DNA from: Gordonia amicalis NBRC 100051 = JCM 11271
GTDB lineage: Bacteria > Actinomycetota > Actinomycetes > Mycobacteriales > Mycobacteriaceae
NCBI RefSeq assembly: GCF_000332995.1
Contig: NZ_BANS01000022.1
Span: 58,782-122,781 of the forward strand
DNA length: 64,000 bases
Reading direction: 5' to 3'
Under the pieces are notes generated by a model. That model saw nothing but the letters and a program-made list of their open reading frames with translations. It did not search any database and was not told where the DNA came from. A program made the translations under genes and the position numbers. Shown piece after piece: positions 55,623-63,904 of this stretch. Every line of letters starts with the position of its first letter. The first letter of the stretch is position 1.

Positions 55623-57338
55623 GTGTTCTCCGGACGGTTGCTCCCGGCGCTCTATGTGGTGAGTGTCGTTGCGGCCGCGGCAATCCTGGGACCCCTGCTA
55701 CCGGCACTGCTCGGTATCGGACCGGGATACCTGCTCTTCCGGGATGCCGTGTCGACGCCGCGCACCCATGTCACCGACACCACGCTCGGCATCGGTGACC
55801 TGCCGCCGCGCGCGGTGCCGCAGGACTTCTTCGTCGCGATGGTGTCGTCGGTCGTCGACGGCGGTGTGGTGGTCGTCGCGATCTTGTCGGCCGCGTTGGT
55901 CTTCGCCGGCGTCGGGTTCGGCCGGTTGGCTTTTCGTCTCGTTCCCGGCGCCGGGCGTCCCGGGGCCGTCGCCGCCGCGCTCGTGGCGATCTGGAATCCC
56001 TATGTGGCCGAACGACTCCTGCAAGGGCACTGGAGCCTGCTCGTCGGCTACGCCGCGCTGGGCTGGATTCTCGTCGCCGCATCCGATCTGCGGGAACGGC
56101 CAGATGCGGCACGGTTTCTCCGGCTCGGCGGATTGCTGGCGGCAGCCGGGCTGACGCCGACGGGTTCGGTGCTCGCCGGGATCGAGCTGGCCGTGGTACT
56201 CATCGGTCGTCCGGTCGGCCTGCGGCCCGGCCTCGTCGCCGTCGGCCTGTGGGTGCTGAGCACCCTGCCGTGGGTCGTGACGGCGGTGATCAGCGACGCC
56301 ACCACCACATCCGCCGCGGCGGGCGTCGAGGCGTTCGGTCTCCGGTCCGAGCCGGGGCTGGGTCCGGTCGGGACCGTTCTCTCCCTGGGGGGCATCTGGA
56401 ACGTCGACGCGGTACCCGCCAGCCGGACGATCTGGTGGGCGGCGATCGCGACGTTCTGTTCGTTGCTCGTGGTCGCGACCGGCGTCGTCCACCTCTGGCA
56501 ACGTCGGCGGACGCTCGATCCGCTGGTGCGGGCGATCGGAGCATCGGCCGTCGTCGTCGCGATCCTGCTGGTCCTCGGCACCTTCGGTCCGGGACAGTGG
56601 TTGCTGGAGTTCACGATCGAGCACGTCCCCGGCGCCGGTCTGTTGCGGGATACCCAGAAATTCTCCGCTCTTCTCGTTCCCGGAGTCGCGCTTGCCGTGG
56701 CCGGGGCCGTGGCGGCCGCCCGTCGACGGGTCCCGTCGGGTTTCGCACTCGCCGCCATCGTGCTGCTCGTCGTGGCTCCGCTTCCCGATCTCGCCTGGGG
56801 TGTCGGTGGTTCCGTGCGGCCGGTGGCCTACCCGGACGACTGGGCGGCGGTGGCTGCCGTCGTGCCCGACGATCGGGGTTCGGTCGCCCTGTGGCCCACG
56901 GACACCGTGCGGCACTACCGTTTCGCCGGTGGCGTCTCGCTCGATCCCGCCGCGCGGATGTTGCGGGCTCCGGTGATCGAGTCCGGAGCGCTCACCGTCG
57001 ACGGCGAGGTCGTCGACGCGCCGAGTGCGCATGCGGCCGCCGTGGCGTCGGTGCTCGAAGCCGGTGGCTCACCCGCCGAACTCGCCGCGCTCGGCGTGGG
57101 ATGGGTTCTCGTCGAAGATGATTCGACGCCCGAGCGGCTCGCCGCAGAAGCGCGCCTCGTCCACGACGGGGACGATCTCCGGCTGTACCGGGTCGATGAT
57201 CCCGTCGAGCGGGGTGCCGGAGCGGCCGATCGGGCTCTGGCACTCGCCGCACACCTGTGGTGGGCCATGATGCTCCTGGCGGGAGTCGTGGGCGCGGTCG
57301 TCGCTAGCGTGCGAGAACGGCGTCGAACGTCTCGATGA
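55623..57338 (+). CDS. Multi-pass membrane protein, GT-C glycosyltransferase-like
   Basis: A 571-residue protein with about eleven membrane helices and a C-terminal periplasmic part. It corresponds in place to M. tuberculosis Rv0226c (uncharacterised, similar size). LVAIWNPYVAERLLQGHWSLLVGYAALGWI is a typical GT-C loop. VPGAGLLRDTQKFSALLVPGVALAV recalls the 'GAPLRNIHKFEPFIRIPLVLG' motif of AftD in the same window, both L-R-x-x-x-K-F, hinting at a shared fold. I infer a polyprenyl-sugar-using transferase for an envelope glycan. It overlaps the convergent GT4 gene by 35 bp. Confidence 0.78.
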   Translation: MFSGRLLPALYVVSVVAAAAILGPLLPALLGIGPGYLLFRDAVSTPRTHVTDTTLGIGDLPPRAVPQDFFVAMVSSVVDGGVVVVAILSAALVFAGVGFGRLAFRLVPGAGRPGAVAAALVAIWNPYVAERLLQGHWSLLVGYAALGWILVAASDLRERPDAARFLRLGGLLAAAGLTPTGSVLAGIELAVVLIGRPVGLRPGLVAVGLWVLSTLPWVVTAVISDATTTSAAAGVEAFGLRSEPGLGPVGTVLSLGGIWNVDAVPASRTIWWAAIATFCSLLVVATGVVHLWQRRRTLDPLVRAIGASAVVVAILLVLGTFGPGQWLLEFTIEHVPGAGLLRDTQKFSALLVPGVALAVAGAVAAARRRVPSGFALAAIVLLVVAPLPDLAWGVGGSVRPVAYPDDWAAVAAVVPDDRGSVALWPTDTVRHYRFAGGVSLDPAARMLRAPVIESGALTVDGEVVDAPSAHAAAVASVLEAGGSPAELAALGVGWVLVEDDSTPERLAAEARLVHDGDDLRLYRVDDPVERGAGAADRALALAAHLWWAMMLLAGVVGAVVASVRERRRTSR

Positions 57339-58452
57339 ACCCGTCGCAGGTCGCGGCCCAGGAGTAACGGCCCGCCCTGATCCTGGCGTTGCGCCCCAGT
57401 CGCTGGGTCTCGTCGGGGTTGTCGATGAGTTTTCTCGCGGCACTCACCAGTTCGTCGACGCCGTCGACGAGGAGGCCGGTGTTGCCGTCGTCGACGGAGT
57501 CGGTGAGACCGACCGAGCTGCGGTAGCCGATGGTCGGGACACCGTGCTGGGCCGCCTCGACGACCGCCAGCCCCCACCCCTCTTTGCGCGAGGGCATCAG
57601 GTGGACCCGCGCCTGCGAGAGCAGCTCGTGCTTGCGCTGCTCGCTGACGTGGCCATGGAAGGTCACCGCGTCAACGACCCCGAGCTCGGCTGCAGCGGAA
57701 CGCAATTCATCGGACCACCAGCCACCGCCGATGACGTCGAGGTACACGTCGACCCCGGACCGACGCAGCTGTGCCAGCACGGTGAGAGCGTCCTCGACCT
57801 GCTTGTGCGGCACCAGCCGGGACAAGACGCACAGACGCACCGGGCCCGAACCACCGTCGGCGGCACCTCCGGTGAGCAGCGCGTCGGCCGGGACCGGGTC
57901 GATACCGTTGCGCACGACCGAGATCCGCTCCGCGTCGACGCCGAGGGCGACGAGTTCGGTCTTCGACGGCGTGGACACCGTGACATAGCGGTTGCGGCGA
58001 TGAATCCTCGGCGACAGTCGCGACTCGATGAACCAGCCCACCTGCCCGAGCAACCGGCCGGCGACCGGCCACTGCTCGCGGTGGCAGTGGTGGACCAGTA
58101 CCACCGTCGGCGCGGAGGCGACGAGGGTCGCGAAGAACGGCACCCCGTTCTGGGTGTCGACGACGACTTCGGGGTGACAGGCCCGGAGCGGCCCGAGGCC
58201 GAATCGGCCGGCCAGGATCGTCGCCAGCATGCGCGGGTACACGCTGATCCGCCCTCCGGCACGCACGAACCGCATGCCGTCGCGGTGCTCCTCACCGGCT
58301 GCCCCCGGGTAGGACGACGTCAGAAAGGTCACGCGCGCGCCGCGTCGGGCCAATTCGGCACCGACACGTTCCAGATATGTCTCACTGCCGCCGCCCTGAG
58401 GGTGGCGGGTGTCCCGCCAGCACAGCAGCAGGACGTCGGAAGGTACGCGCAT
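57304..58452 (-). CDS. Glycosyltransferase family 4
   Basis: A 382-residue protein from the ATG at 58452 (MRVPSDVLLLCWRDTRHPQGGGSETYLERVGAELARRG), the upstream in-frame extension being unsupported. Rossmann pair of GT-B fold: N-terminal DTRHPQGGGSETY, and C-terminal LCVLSRLVPHKQVEDALTVLAQL, VTFHGHVSEQRKHELLSQARVHLMPSRKEGWGLAVVEAAQHGVPTIGYRSSVGLTDSV (EGWGL..EA motif). Acts on the cytoplasmic face. It corresponds to M. tuberculosis Rv0225 and adjoins a methyltransferase as there. Confidence 0.9.
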   Translation of the reverse strand: MRVPSDVLLLCWRDTRHPQGGGSETYLERVGAELARRGARVTFLTSSYPGAAGEEHRDGMRFVRAGGRISVYPRMLATILAGRFGLGPLRACHPEVVVDTQNGVPFFATLVASAPTVVLVHHCHREQWPVAGRLLGQVGWFIESRLSPRIHRRNRYVTVSTPSKTELVALGVDAERISVVRNGIDPVPADALLTGGAADGGSGPVRLCVLSRLVPHKQVEDALTVLAQLRRSGVDVYLDVIGGGWWSDELRSAAAELGVVDAVTFHGHVSEQRKHELLSQARVHLMPSRKEGWGLAVVEAAQHGVPTIGYRSSVGLTDSVDDGNTGLLVDGVDELVSAARKLIDNPDETQRLGRNARIRAGRYSWAATCDGFIETFDAVLAR

Positions 58453-58539
58453 CGCACGACAGCCTACCGACTGGTAGCACCAGGCCGTCATCACACCGGG
58501 AAGCGGCGAGTTCACGATCACGGTTCCGCCCGTCACTGA

Positions 58540-58597
58540 CAGACTTCATTTCGCTCCTGCGACTTCGATCGAAGTCGCAACGTCGAAACGAAGTCTG
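58540..58597. repeat. Compound palindrome between GT4 and methyltransferase genes
   Basis: An inner perfect palindrome, TGCGACTTCGATCGAAGTCG plus CA (22 bp, 58558-58579), is nested in a looser pair CAGACTTCATTTCG / CGAAACGAAGTCTG. It lies in the 218-bp divergent promoter region. A regulator site or structured RNA element is possible. Confidence 0.7.
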
Positions 58598-58670
58598 TGA
58601 GTGGAACCGGACCTGCGTCGACGAGCGCGACTGACCGTCGCCCACCGCTCGCGACTAGAGTTCTCCGACG

Positions 58671-59432
58671 ATGACGACCACGACTTCCGGCCGGAACCGA
58701 ATGGCCCGGCTGGCCACGCTGCGGCGTGCCGCCGGACTGCTGAACGACTTCCGCTTCGAGCAGTCCGACCCCGCCCGCTTCTACGGCGCACTGGCGACCG
58801 ACACCGCGGACATGGTGGCGGCCTTCGTCCCCGACCTCGACGGACAGGTCATTCTCGACGTCGGCGGGGGTCCCGGCTACTTCGCCGACGCCTTCCGGGC
58901 GCGGGGCGCGCACTACATGTCGGTCGAACCGGACCCCACCGAGATGCACGCCGGCGGGCTCGAACATCGTGGGTCGGTCCGCGGATCGGGCCAGAACCTG
59001 CCCTTCGCCGACGGCTGCGTCGACGTGTCCTTGTCGTCGAACGTCGTCGAACACACGTCGACGCCGTGGGAGATGGCCGACGACATGCTGCGCGTGACCC
59101 GGCCCGGTGGCGTCGTCATCGTCAGCTACACGCTGTGGTGGGGACCGTTCGGCGGCCACGAGATGGGACTCACCCACTACCTCGGCGGTCATCGTGCCGC
59201 GCGTCTCTACACGAGACGTCACGGCCACCCCCCGAAGAACCTCTTCGGCACGTCACTGTTCGCCGTCCACGCCACCGACGGCCTGCGCTGGGCGCGATCG
59301 GTGACCGACCGGGCCGATCTCCTCGCCGCCTTCCCCCGCTACATTCCGCGCTGGATGTGGTGGGTCATGCGCGTCCCCGGCCTGCGCGAGGTGCTCGGCA
59401 CGAACCTCGTGCTGGTGCTGCGTAAGCGGTAG
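58671..59432 (+). CDS. Class I SAM-dependent methyltransferase
   Basis: A 253-residue protein. Motif I: VILDVGGGPGYFADAF. Motif II: SVEPDPTEMHAGGLEHRGSVRGSGQNLPFADGCVDVSLSSNVVEHTSTPWEMADDMLRVTRPGGVVIVSY. A C-terminal lid follows (WWGPFGGHEMGLTHYLGGHRAARLYTRRHG). It corresponds to M. tuberculosis Rv0224c, which stands beside the GT4 gene Rv0225. The substrate is unknown; a glycolipid or polysaccharide methylation role is likely from context. Confidence 0.9.
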   Translation: MTTTTSGRNRMARLATLRRAAGLLNDFRFEQSDPARFYGALATDTADMVAAFVPDLDGQVILDVGGGPGYFADAFRARGAHYMSVEPDPTEMHAGGLEHRGSVRGSGQNLPFADGCVDVSLSSNVVEHTSTPWEMADDMLRVTRPGGVVIVSYTLWWGPFGGHEMGLTHYLGGHRAARLYTRRHGHPPKNLFGTSLFAVHATDGLRWARSVTDRADLLAAFPRYIPRWMWWVMRVPGLREVLGTNLVLVLRKR

Positions 59433-59440
59433 CACCTAAC

Positions 59441-59512
59441 GCAAACCCACCCTTTTTCGGCAGATCCACCACCCGCGCGGGTGCCGGATTTGCCGAAAAA
59501 GGGTGGGTTTGC
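59441..59512. repeat. Long palindromic element (GCAAACCCACC family), likely terminator
   Basis: Two 36-nt arms with no loop: left GCAAACCCACCCTTTTTCGG and the rest, right ending CCGAAAAAGGGTGGGTTTGC. Only three mismatches. It lies between the methyltransferase stop (59432) and the MmpS-like stop (59522), two convergent genes. Confidence 0.85.
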
Positions 59513-59521
59513 AGGGGCCGC

Positions 59522-60301
59522 CTACTCCCCCGACAGGTCCGCGGTGCAGTTCAGCGTGCCGCCCTGGCTGGTCGCGGTAGCGAGCTGTTCCCCGTCGACC
59601 AAGATGCTGCAGGTCACCGGGCCGCGGACGACGATGGCCGAGAGGGTCGCCTTCGTACCCTTCACGGTCACCCGCTGCGACCAGGGCGACCCGGTGGCCG
59701 CGATGACCGTCGGCGCGCCGCCGCCCTTGCTGAAGCTGAGCGCGACCACATCACCGTTGCCGGTGAGCTGGTAGGTCACCGTCGCCGGCCCCGGCTTCTT
59801 ACTCGGACTCGACGTCGTCTCCTCGGTCGTGGTCGTGGTGGTCGGGGACGAGCTCGTCGTCGTCCGCTCGCTGGTGGTGGTCGTCGACGACGAGGACGCC
59901 GCCGCGGTCGAGGAGTCGTCTCCGCCGGACTTCGTGACCAGCACGACGACCAGACCGAGGATCACCAACGCTGCCAGGGCGACCAGCGCGAGACCGATGG
60001 TGCGGCCCTTCGACGACCCGTGCGGGGGTTCGCCGCCCTGCGGCGCGTCGTACGGCGACGCTCCATAGGGCGACGCCGCCGTGTACTGAGGATTCGCGTA
60101 CTGGGGTTCCGTGTACTGGGGTTCCGTGTACTGGGGTCCCGGGTGGGGCTCGGTGTACGGCCCGGGATACGGCTGACCTTCCGGATGCTGGGTGTAGGCC
60201 TGCGACGGCGGCGCCGAGGGGTCGTAGTCGGGATCGAACTGTCGGGTCTCCGGCGGATTGTTCCGCGGATCGTTCGGATCGCCCTGGGGTGGTCGGGTCA
60301 T
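59522..60301 (-). CDS. MmpS-like membrane protein with proline-rich repeats
   Basis: About 259 residues from the ATG at 60301 (MTRPPQGDPNDPRNNPPETRQF). The cytoplasmic N-terminus is Pro/Tyr-rich with repeats of the type EPQYTEPQYTEPQYANPQY. A membrane helix follows (RTIGLALVALAALVILGLVVVLVTKSGG), a Ser/Thr-rich linker, then the MmpS C-terminal domain: VTYQLTGNGDVVALSFSKGGGAPTVIAATGSPWSQRVTVKGTKATLSAIVVRGPVTCSILVDGEQLATATSQGGTLNCTADL. MmpS proteins partner MmpL transporters in mycobacteria; no MmpL is in the window. Confidence 0.82.
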   Translation of the reverse strand: MTRPPQGDPNDPRNNPPETRQFDPDYDPSAPPSQAYTQHPEGQPYPGPYTEPHPGPQYTEPQYTEPQYANPQYTAASPYGASPYDAPQGGEPPHGSSKGRTIGLALVALAALVILGLVVVLVTKSGGDDSSTAAASSSSTTTTSERTTTSSSPTTTTTTEETTSSPSKKPGPATVTYQLTGNGDVVALSFSKGGGAPTVIAATGSPWSQRVTVKGTKATLSAIVVRGPVTCSILVDGEQLATATSQGGTLNCTADLSGE

Positions 60302-60397
60302 GCCGACGATTCTGTCATCCGGATCCTGATATCGGCCTGTGACCACGCGGCCCGGGCAGAACCCGGGCCGCGTGACATCCGGATCAGGAGCAGAGCG

Positions 60398-62962
60398 TCA
60401 CAGATCGGCGATGGCCTCGAGCGGCCCCGTCCGGGCCGCTCGGACCGCGGGCCACAGAGCCGCCAGCACACCGACCACCGCCGACGCGACCAGCGTGATC
60501 ACGATCAGCGACCACGGGACCACCGGCGCGCCCAGACCCCAGGCGGCGAGCGTCCGCACCAACGCCACGCCGATGAGCGTTCCCAGAACCACACCGACCA
60601 CGGCACCGAAGATCGAGATCAGCACGGACTCCAGATAGATCGAACGACGCACCTGGCCGCGCACCATGCCGATCGCGCGCAGCACGCCGATCTCGCGCTT
60701 ACGTTCCACCACCGACAACGCAAGGGTGTTGATGATGCCGAGCACCGCGATCAGCAACGCCAGTCCGAGCATCGCGTAGAGCGTGCCGAGCATCTGGTCG
60801 ATCTGGGCTGAGATCTGCCCCTTGAACTGGTCGCGGTCCTTGACCTGGACGGTCAGGTACCCGGCGGTCGCGTCCTCGAGACCGGTGCGCAAGGTGTCCA
60901 GATCGGCACCCGCCTCGGCCTTCACGAAGACCGTGACGTCGAAACGCGCCGCCGGCGGGACCAGCCGGTCGTAGACCGCGGGCCCGACGACCCACGGCTG
61001 AAGGGCCTCGTTGTCGGCGTACACACCGGCGATCGGGACCTGGACCTGCTCGCCGACGGGCGAGGTGAAGTTCAGGACCTGACCGCGCTCCCAGCCCTTC
61101 GTCATGGCCGTGCGGTGACTGATCAGCATCCCGTCGTCCGGCAGCGCCGTCGACGCGCCGTCCTCCATGTCCATGACCGTCACGTCGCTGAGCGGACCAC
61201 CGAGCGCCGAGAAACCCTGCACCGGCTGATCGTCGACCTTCGCCTGCACGACGCCGAACGAGACCACCTCGCCGACGCCCGGCACGTTCTTCACCGCGGG
61301 TGCCACCGTGGGCGGCAACGGTCCCTGGTTGGTCCCCGCGAGGATGTAGTCGGCGGTGATCCCGGAGTCGACCGCCTCGTCGACCGTGCCCTTGAACGAC
61401 TGGCCGAGCGTGCCGATGATCGCCACCAGCATCAGCCCCAGGGTCAGCGCGAACGCGGTCGCAGCCGAACGTCGGGGATTGCGAACGGCATTGGTGCGCG
61501 CGAGTCGTCCGATCGTGCCGAACGGGGCGCCGACCGCGCGACCGAGCACCCCCACGAACGGACGTGCGACCGCGGGCCCGACCAGCACCGCGGCCAGCAC
61601 CAGGCCGGCCGCGCCCGCACCGACCGTCAGAGCCGGTCCGGAGCCCTCGTCCATCGCGCCGACGACGATGGCCACGATCGAGGCCAGACCGATGACCGCA
61701 CCGATGACGGTGCGGTTGCGCAACGACGCCGATCCCTCGGCCGCCGATGCGCGCATCGCCTCCACCGGCGGCACCCGTGCGGCGCGAGCCGCGGGCACCC
61801 AGGCGCTGACCATCGTGACGACGACGCCGACCAGGATGCCGGCGAGCACCGCGCCGGCCCCGATCGTCAGCTCACCCTCCGGCAGACCCGACGTCGCACT
61901 GGTGAATGCCTTGAGCACGGCGGCCAGGCCGACGCCGATGGCCAGGCCCAGCACTCCGCCGATCACGCCGACGACGAGCGCCTCGAAGAGGACCGACCGC
62001 GACACCTGACGCTGGCTCGCGCCGACCGCCCGTAGCAGCGCGAACTCGCGGTTACGCTGCGCGACGATCATCGAGAAGGTGTTGTAGATGATGAATGTGC
62101 CCACGACCAGACCGATCGCCGCGAACGCCAGCAGGATGTACTGGAAGATCTGCAGGAACTCGTTGAACTGCGCCTTCTGGTCCTCCCGCACCTGATCGCC
62201 GGTCCGCACGTCGTACAGGTCGGCGTCGGCGCCGAGGAGGGTCCGCACCCGCTCCTGCAGTTGCTCCGGGGACACCCCGGCGACGGCCGACATGTCGACG
62301 AGCCCGACGTGCTTGCCGTCGCTGAACAGTCGCGACGCGGTCGCGGCGTCGAACTGCGCGTTGACGTACCCGCCGGTCGAGGTGGGGAGATCGATCAGCC
62401 CGACGACGGTGACATCGAGTGGGGCGGCGTTGCCCTGGCCGATCACGACCTTGGTCTTCGACCCGACCTTCAGCCCGGCTTCCTCGGCGGCCGAGGAGTT
62501 CAGCGCGATCTCGCCGGCGTTGGCGGGGCCGCGGCCGCCCGGCATGATCCGGGACTCATCGGGATCGAGCGCCTCGTTCTCCGGGATGTAGGTGGTGCCG
62601 ACGCTCGGGGCACCGCCGGTCTGGATGGCCTTGCCGCCCGAATCGGCGACGGTGATCAACCCGTTGTTGTTGACGACGAGCTTGTCGATGCCGAGTTCGG
62701 CACGCTGGGCGCGCAGCTGGTCGACGACCGACAGCGGAACGCCGGGCGACTGCCGGTCGGCAGGCGTCACCTCGACCGCCACGCCCGGCGCAGCGCTGTC
62801 GAAGATGTCCGTGAAGGCCTTCGAGATGGAACTGGTGAACACGATCGATCCGACGACGAACGATGTGCCGAGGACGATCGAGAAGAGGGTCAGGAACAGA
62901 CGGAGCTTGTGCGCCCGCAGGTTTCGCAGCGAAACCCGGCGCATCACCGATGACGACGCCAC
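60398..62962 (-). CDS. ABC transporter permease, FtsX-like (MacB type)
   Basis: An 854-residue membrane protein with two FtsX domains and large periplasmic regions. Each copy has a similar arrangement: N-terminal helix (LRLFLTLFSIVLGTSFVVGSIVFTSSI), then YILLAFAAIGLVVGTFIIYNTFSMIVAQRNREFALLRAVGASQRQVSRSVLFEALVVG, and late ALLIAVLGIINTLALSVVERKREIGVLRAIGMVRGQVRRSIYLESVLISIFGAVVGVVLGTLIGVAL. It works with the ATPase just upstream (3-bp gap). Such systems move lipids, peptides or drugs, or power murein hydrolases. Substrate unknown. Confidence 0.9.
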   Translation of the reverse strand: MASSSVMRRVSLRNLRAHKLRLFLTLFSIVLGTSFVVGSIVFTSSISKAFTDIFDSAAPGVAVEVTPADRQSPGVPLSVVDQLRAQRAELGIDKLVVNNNGLITVADSGGKAIQTGGAPSVGTTYIPENEALDPDESRIMPGGRGPANAGEIALNSSAAEEAGLKVGSKTKVVIGQGNAAPLDVTVVGLIDLPTSTGGYVNAQFDAATASRLFSDGKHVGLVDMSAVAGVSPEQLQERVRTLLGADADLYDVRTGDQVREDQKAQFNEFLQIFQYILLAFAAIGLVVGTFIIYNTFSMIVAQRNREFALLRAVGASQRQVSRSVLFEALVVGVIGGVLGLAIGVGLAAVLKAFTSATSGLPEGELTIGAGAVLAGILVGVVVTMVSAWVPAARAARVPPVEAMRASAAEGSASLRNRTVIGAVIGLASIVAIVVGAMDEGSGPALTVGAGAAGLVLAAVLVGPAVARPFVGVLGRAVGAPFGTIGRLARTNAVRNPRRSAATAFALTLGLMLVAIIGTLGQSFKGTVDEAVDSGITADYILAGTNQGPLPPTVAPAVKNVPGVGEVVSFGVVQAKVDDQPVQGFSALGGPLSDVTVMDMEDGASTALPDDGMLISHRTAMTKGWERGQVLNFTSPVGEQVQVPIAGVYADNEALQPWVVGPAVYDRLVPPAARFDVTVFVKAEAGADLDTLRTGLEDATAGYLTVQVKDRDQFKGQISAQIDQMLGTLYAMLGLALLIAVLGIINTLALSVVERKREIGVLRAIGMVRGQVRRSIYLESVLISIFGAVVGVVLGTLIGVALVRTLAAWGLGAPVVPWSLIVITLVASAVVGVLAALWPAVRAARTGPLEAIADL

Positions 62963-62965
62963 GGC

Positions 62966-63793
62966 TCAGAGCGCTCTGGAGGTCTCGGCGGGAGCCGAGG
63001 CGGACGGGGCATCGGTGTGGTGGACACTGTCGAGGTTCTTCATGACCTCGAAGACGTCGTCGGCACTCGGGCGCGCGAGCTCCTGCACGATCTGACCGTC
63101 GGCGAGGAACACGACGCGGTCGGCGTACGACGCCGCGCGCGGGTCGTGGGTCACGATGACGACGGTCTGCCCGAACTCGTCGGTGGCGGCACGCAGGATC
63201 GACAGAACCTCACCCGACGACCGGGAGTCGAGGTTGCCGGTGGGCTCGTCGCCGAAGATGATGGCCGGCTTGCCGATCAGTGCCCGGGCACACGCCACGC
63301 GCTGCTGCTGACCGCCGGACAGCTCGCTGGGCAGGTGCGAGAGCCGGTCGGTGATACCGAGTCGGGAGACGACCGCGTCGAACCATTCGGTGTCGACCTC
63401 CCGGCCGGCGATGTCGACCGGAAGGGTGATGTTCTCTTTCGCGGTGAGCGTCGGCACCAGGTTGAACGCCTGGAAGACGAACCCGATGCGGTCTCGGCGC
63501 AGCATCGTCATCGCCTTGTCGGACAGTGCGGTCAGATCGGTGTCGCCGATGAAGACACGGCCGTCACTCGCGACGTCCAGGCCCGCCAGACAGTGCATCA
63601 GCGTCGACTTGCCCGACCCCGACGGCCCCATGATGGCGGTGAACTCGCCCGCGCGAAACGAGATGGAGACGCTTTTCAGCGCCTCCACGGCAGTGTCGCC
63701 CGTGCCGTACCTCTTGGACAGGTTCTCCGCGCCCGCAGCCATTCCGTGTTTCGGCTCTCCGGCATCGCGGGCGGCCGCATCAGTCGTCGTCAT
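62966..63793 (-). CDS. ABC transporter ATP-binding protein (MacB/LolD type)
   Basis: A 275-residue ATPase. Walker A GPSGSGKST, signature LSGGQQQRVACARAL, Walker B AIIFGDEPTGNLDSRSSG, H-loop VIVTHDPRAASYADRVVFLADG, all intact. The N-terminus (MTTTDAAARDAGEPKHGM) is a disordered extension before AAGAENLSKRYGTGD. It lies 3 bp before the FtsX-type permease and forms an operon with it. A region of about 200 bp behind holds dispersed repeats and probably the promoter. Confidence 0.93.
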   Translation of the reverse strand: MTTTDAAARDAGEPKHGMAAGAENLSKRYGTGDTAVEALKSVSISFRAGEFTAIMGPSGSGKSTLMHCLAGLDVASDGRVFIGDTDLTALSDKAMTMLRRDRIGFVFQAFNLVPTLTAKENITLPVDIAGREVDTEWFDAVVSRLGITDRLSHLPSELSGGQQQRVACARALIGKPAIIFGDEPTGNLDSRSSGEVLSILRAATDEFGQTVVIVTHDPRAASYADRVVFLADGQIVQELARPSADDVFEVMKNLDSVHHTDAPSASAPAETSRAL

Positions 63794-63904
63794 GCCCTCA
63801 ACGGTGCCAAATCCGACGACGATGCGCTATCAGGTAATCCCCTGACACCACCCTGAGGGGGTGATTGTCACACCTTCACCGCTCCCTGAGCAGCCCCGCC
63901 AAGC

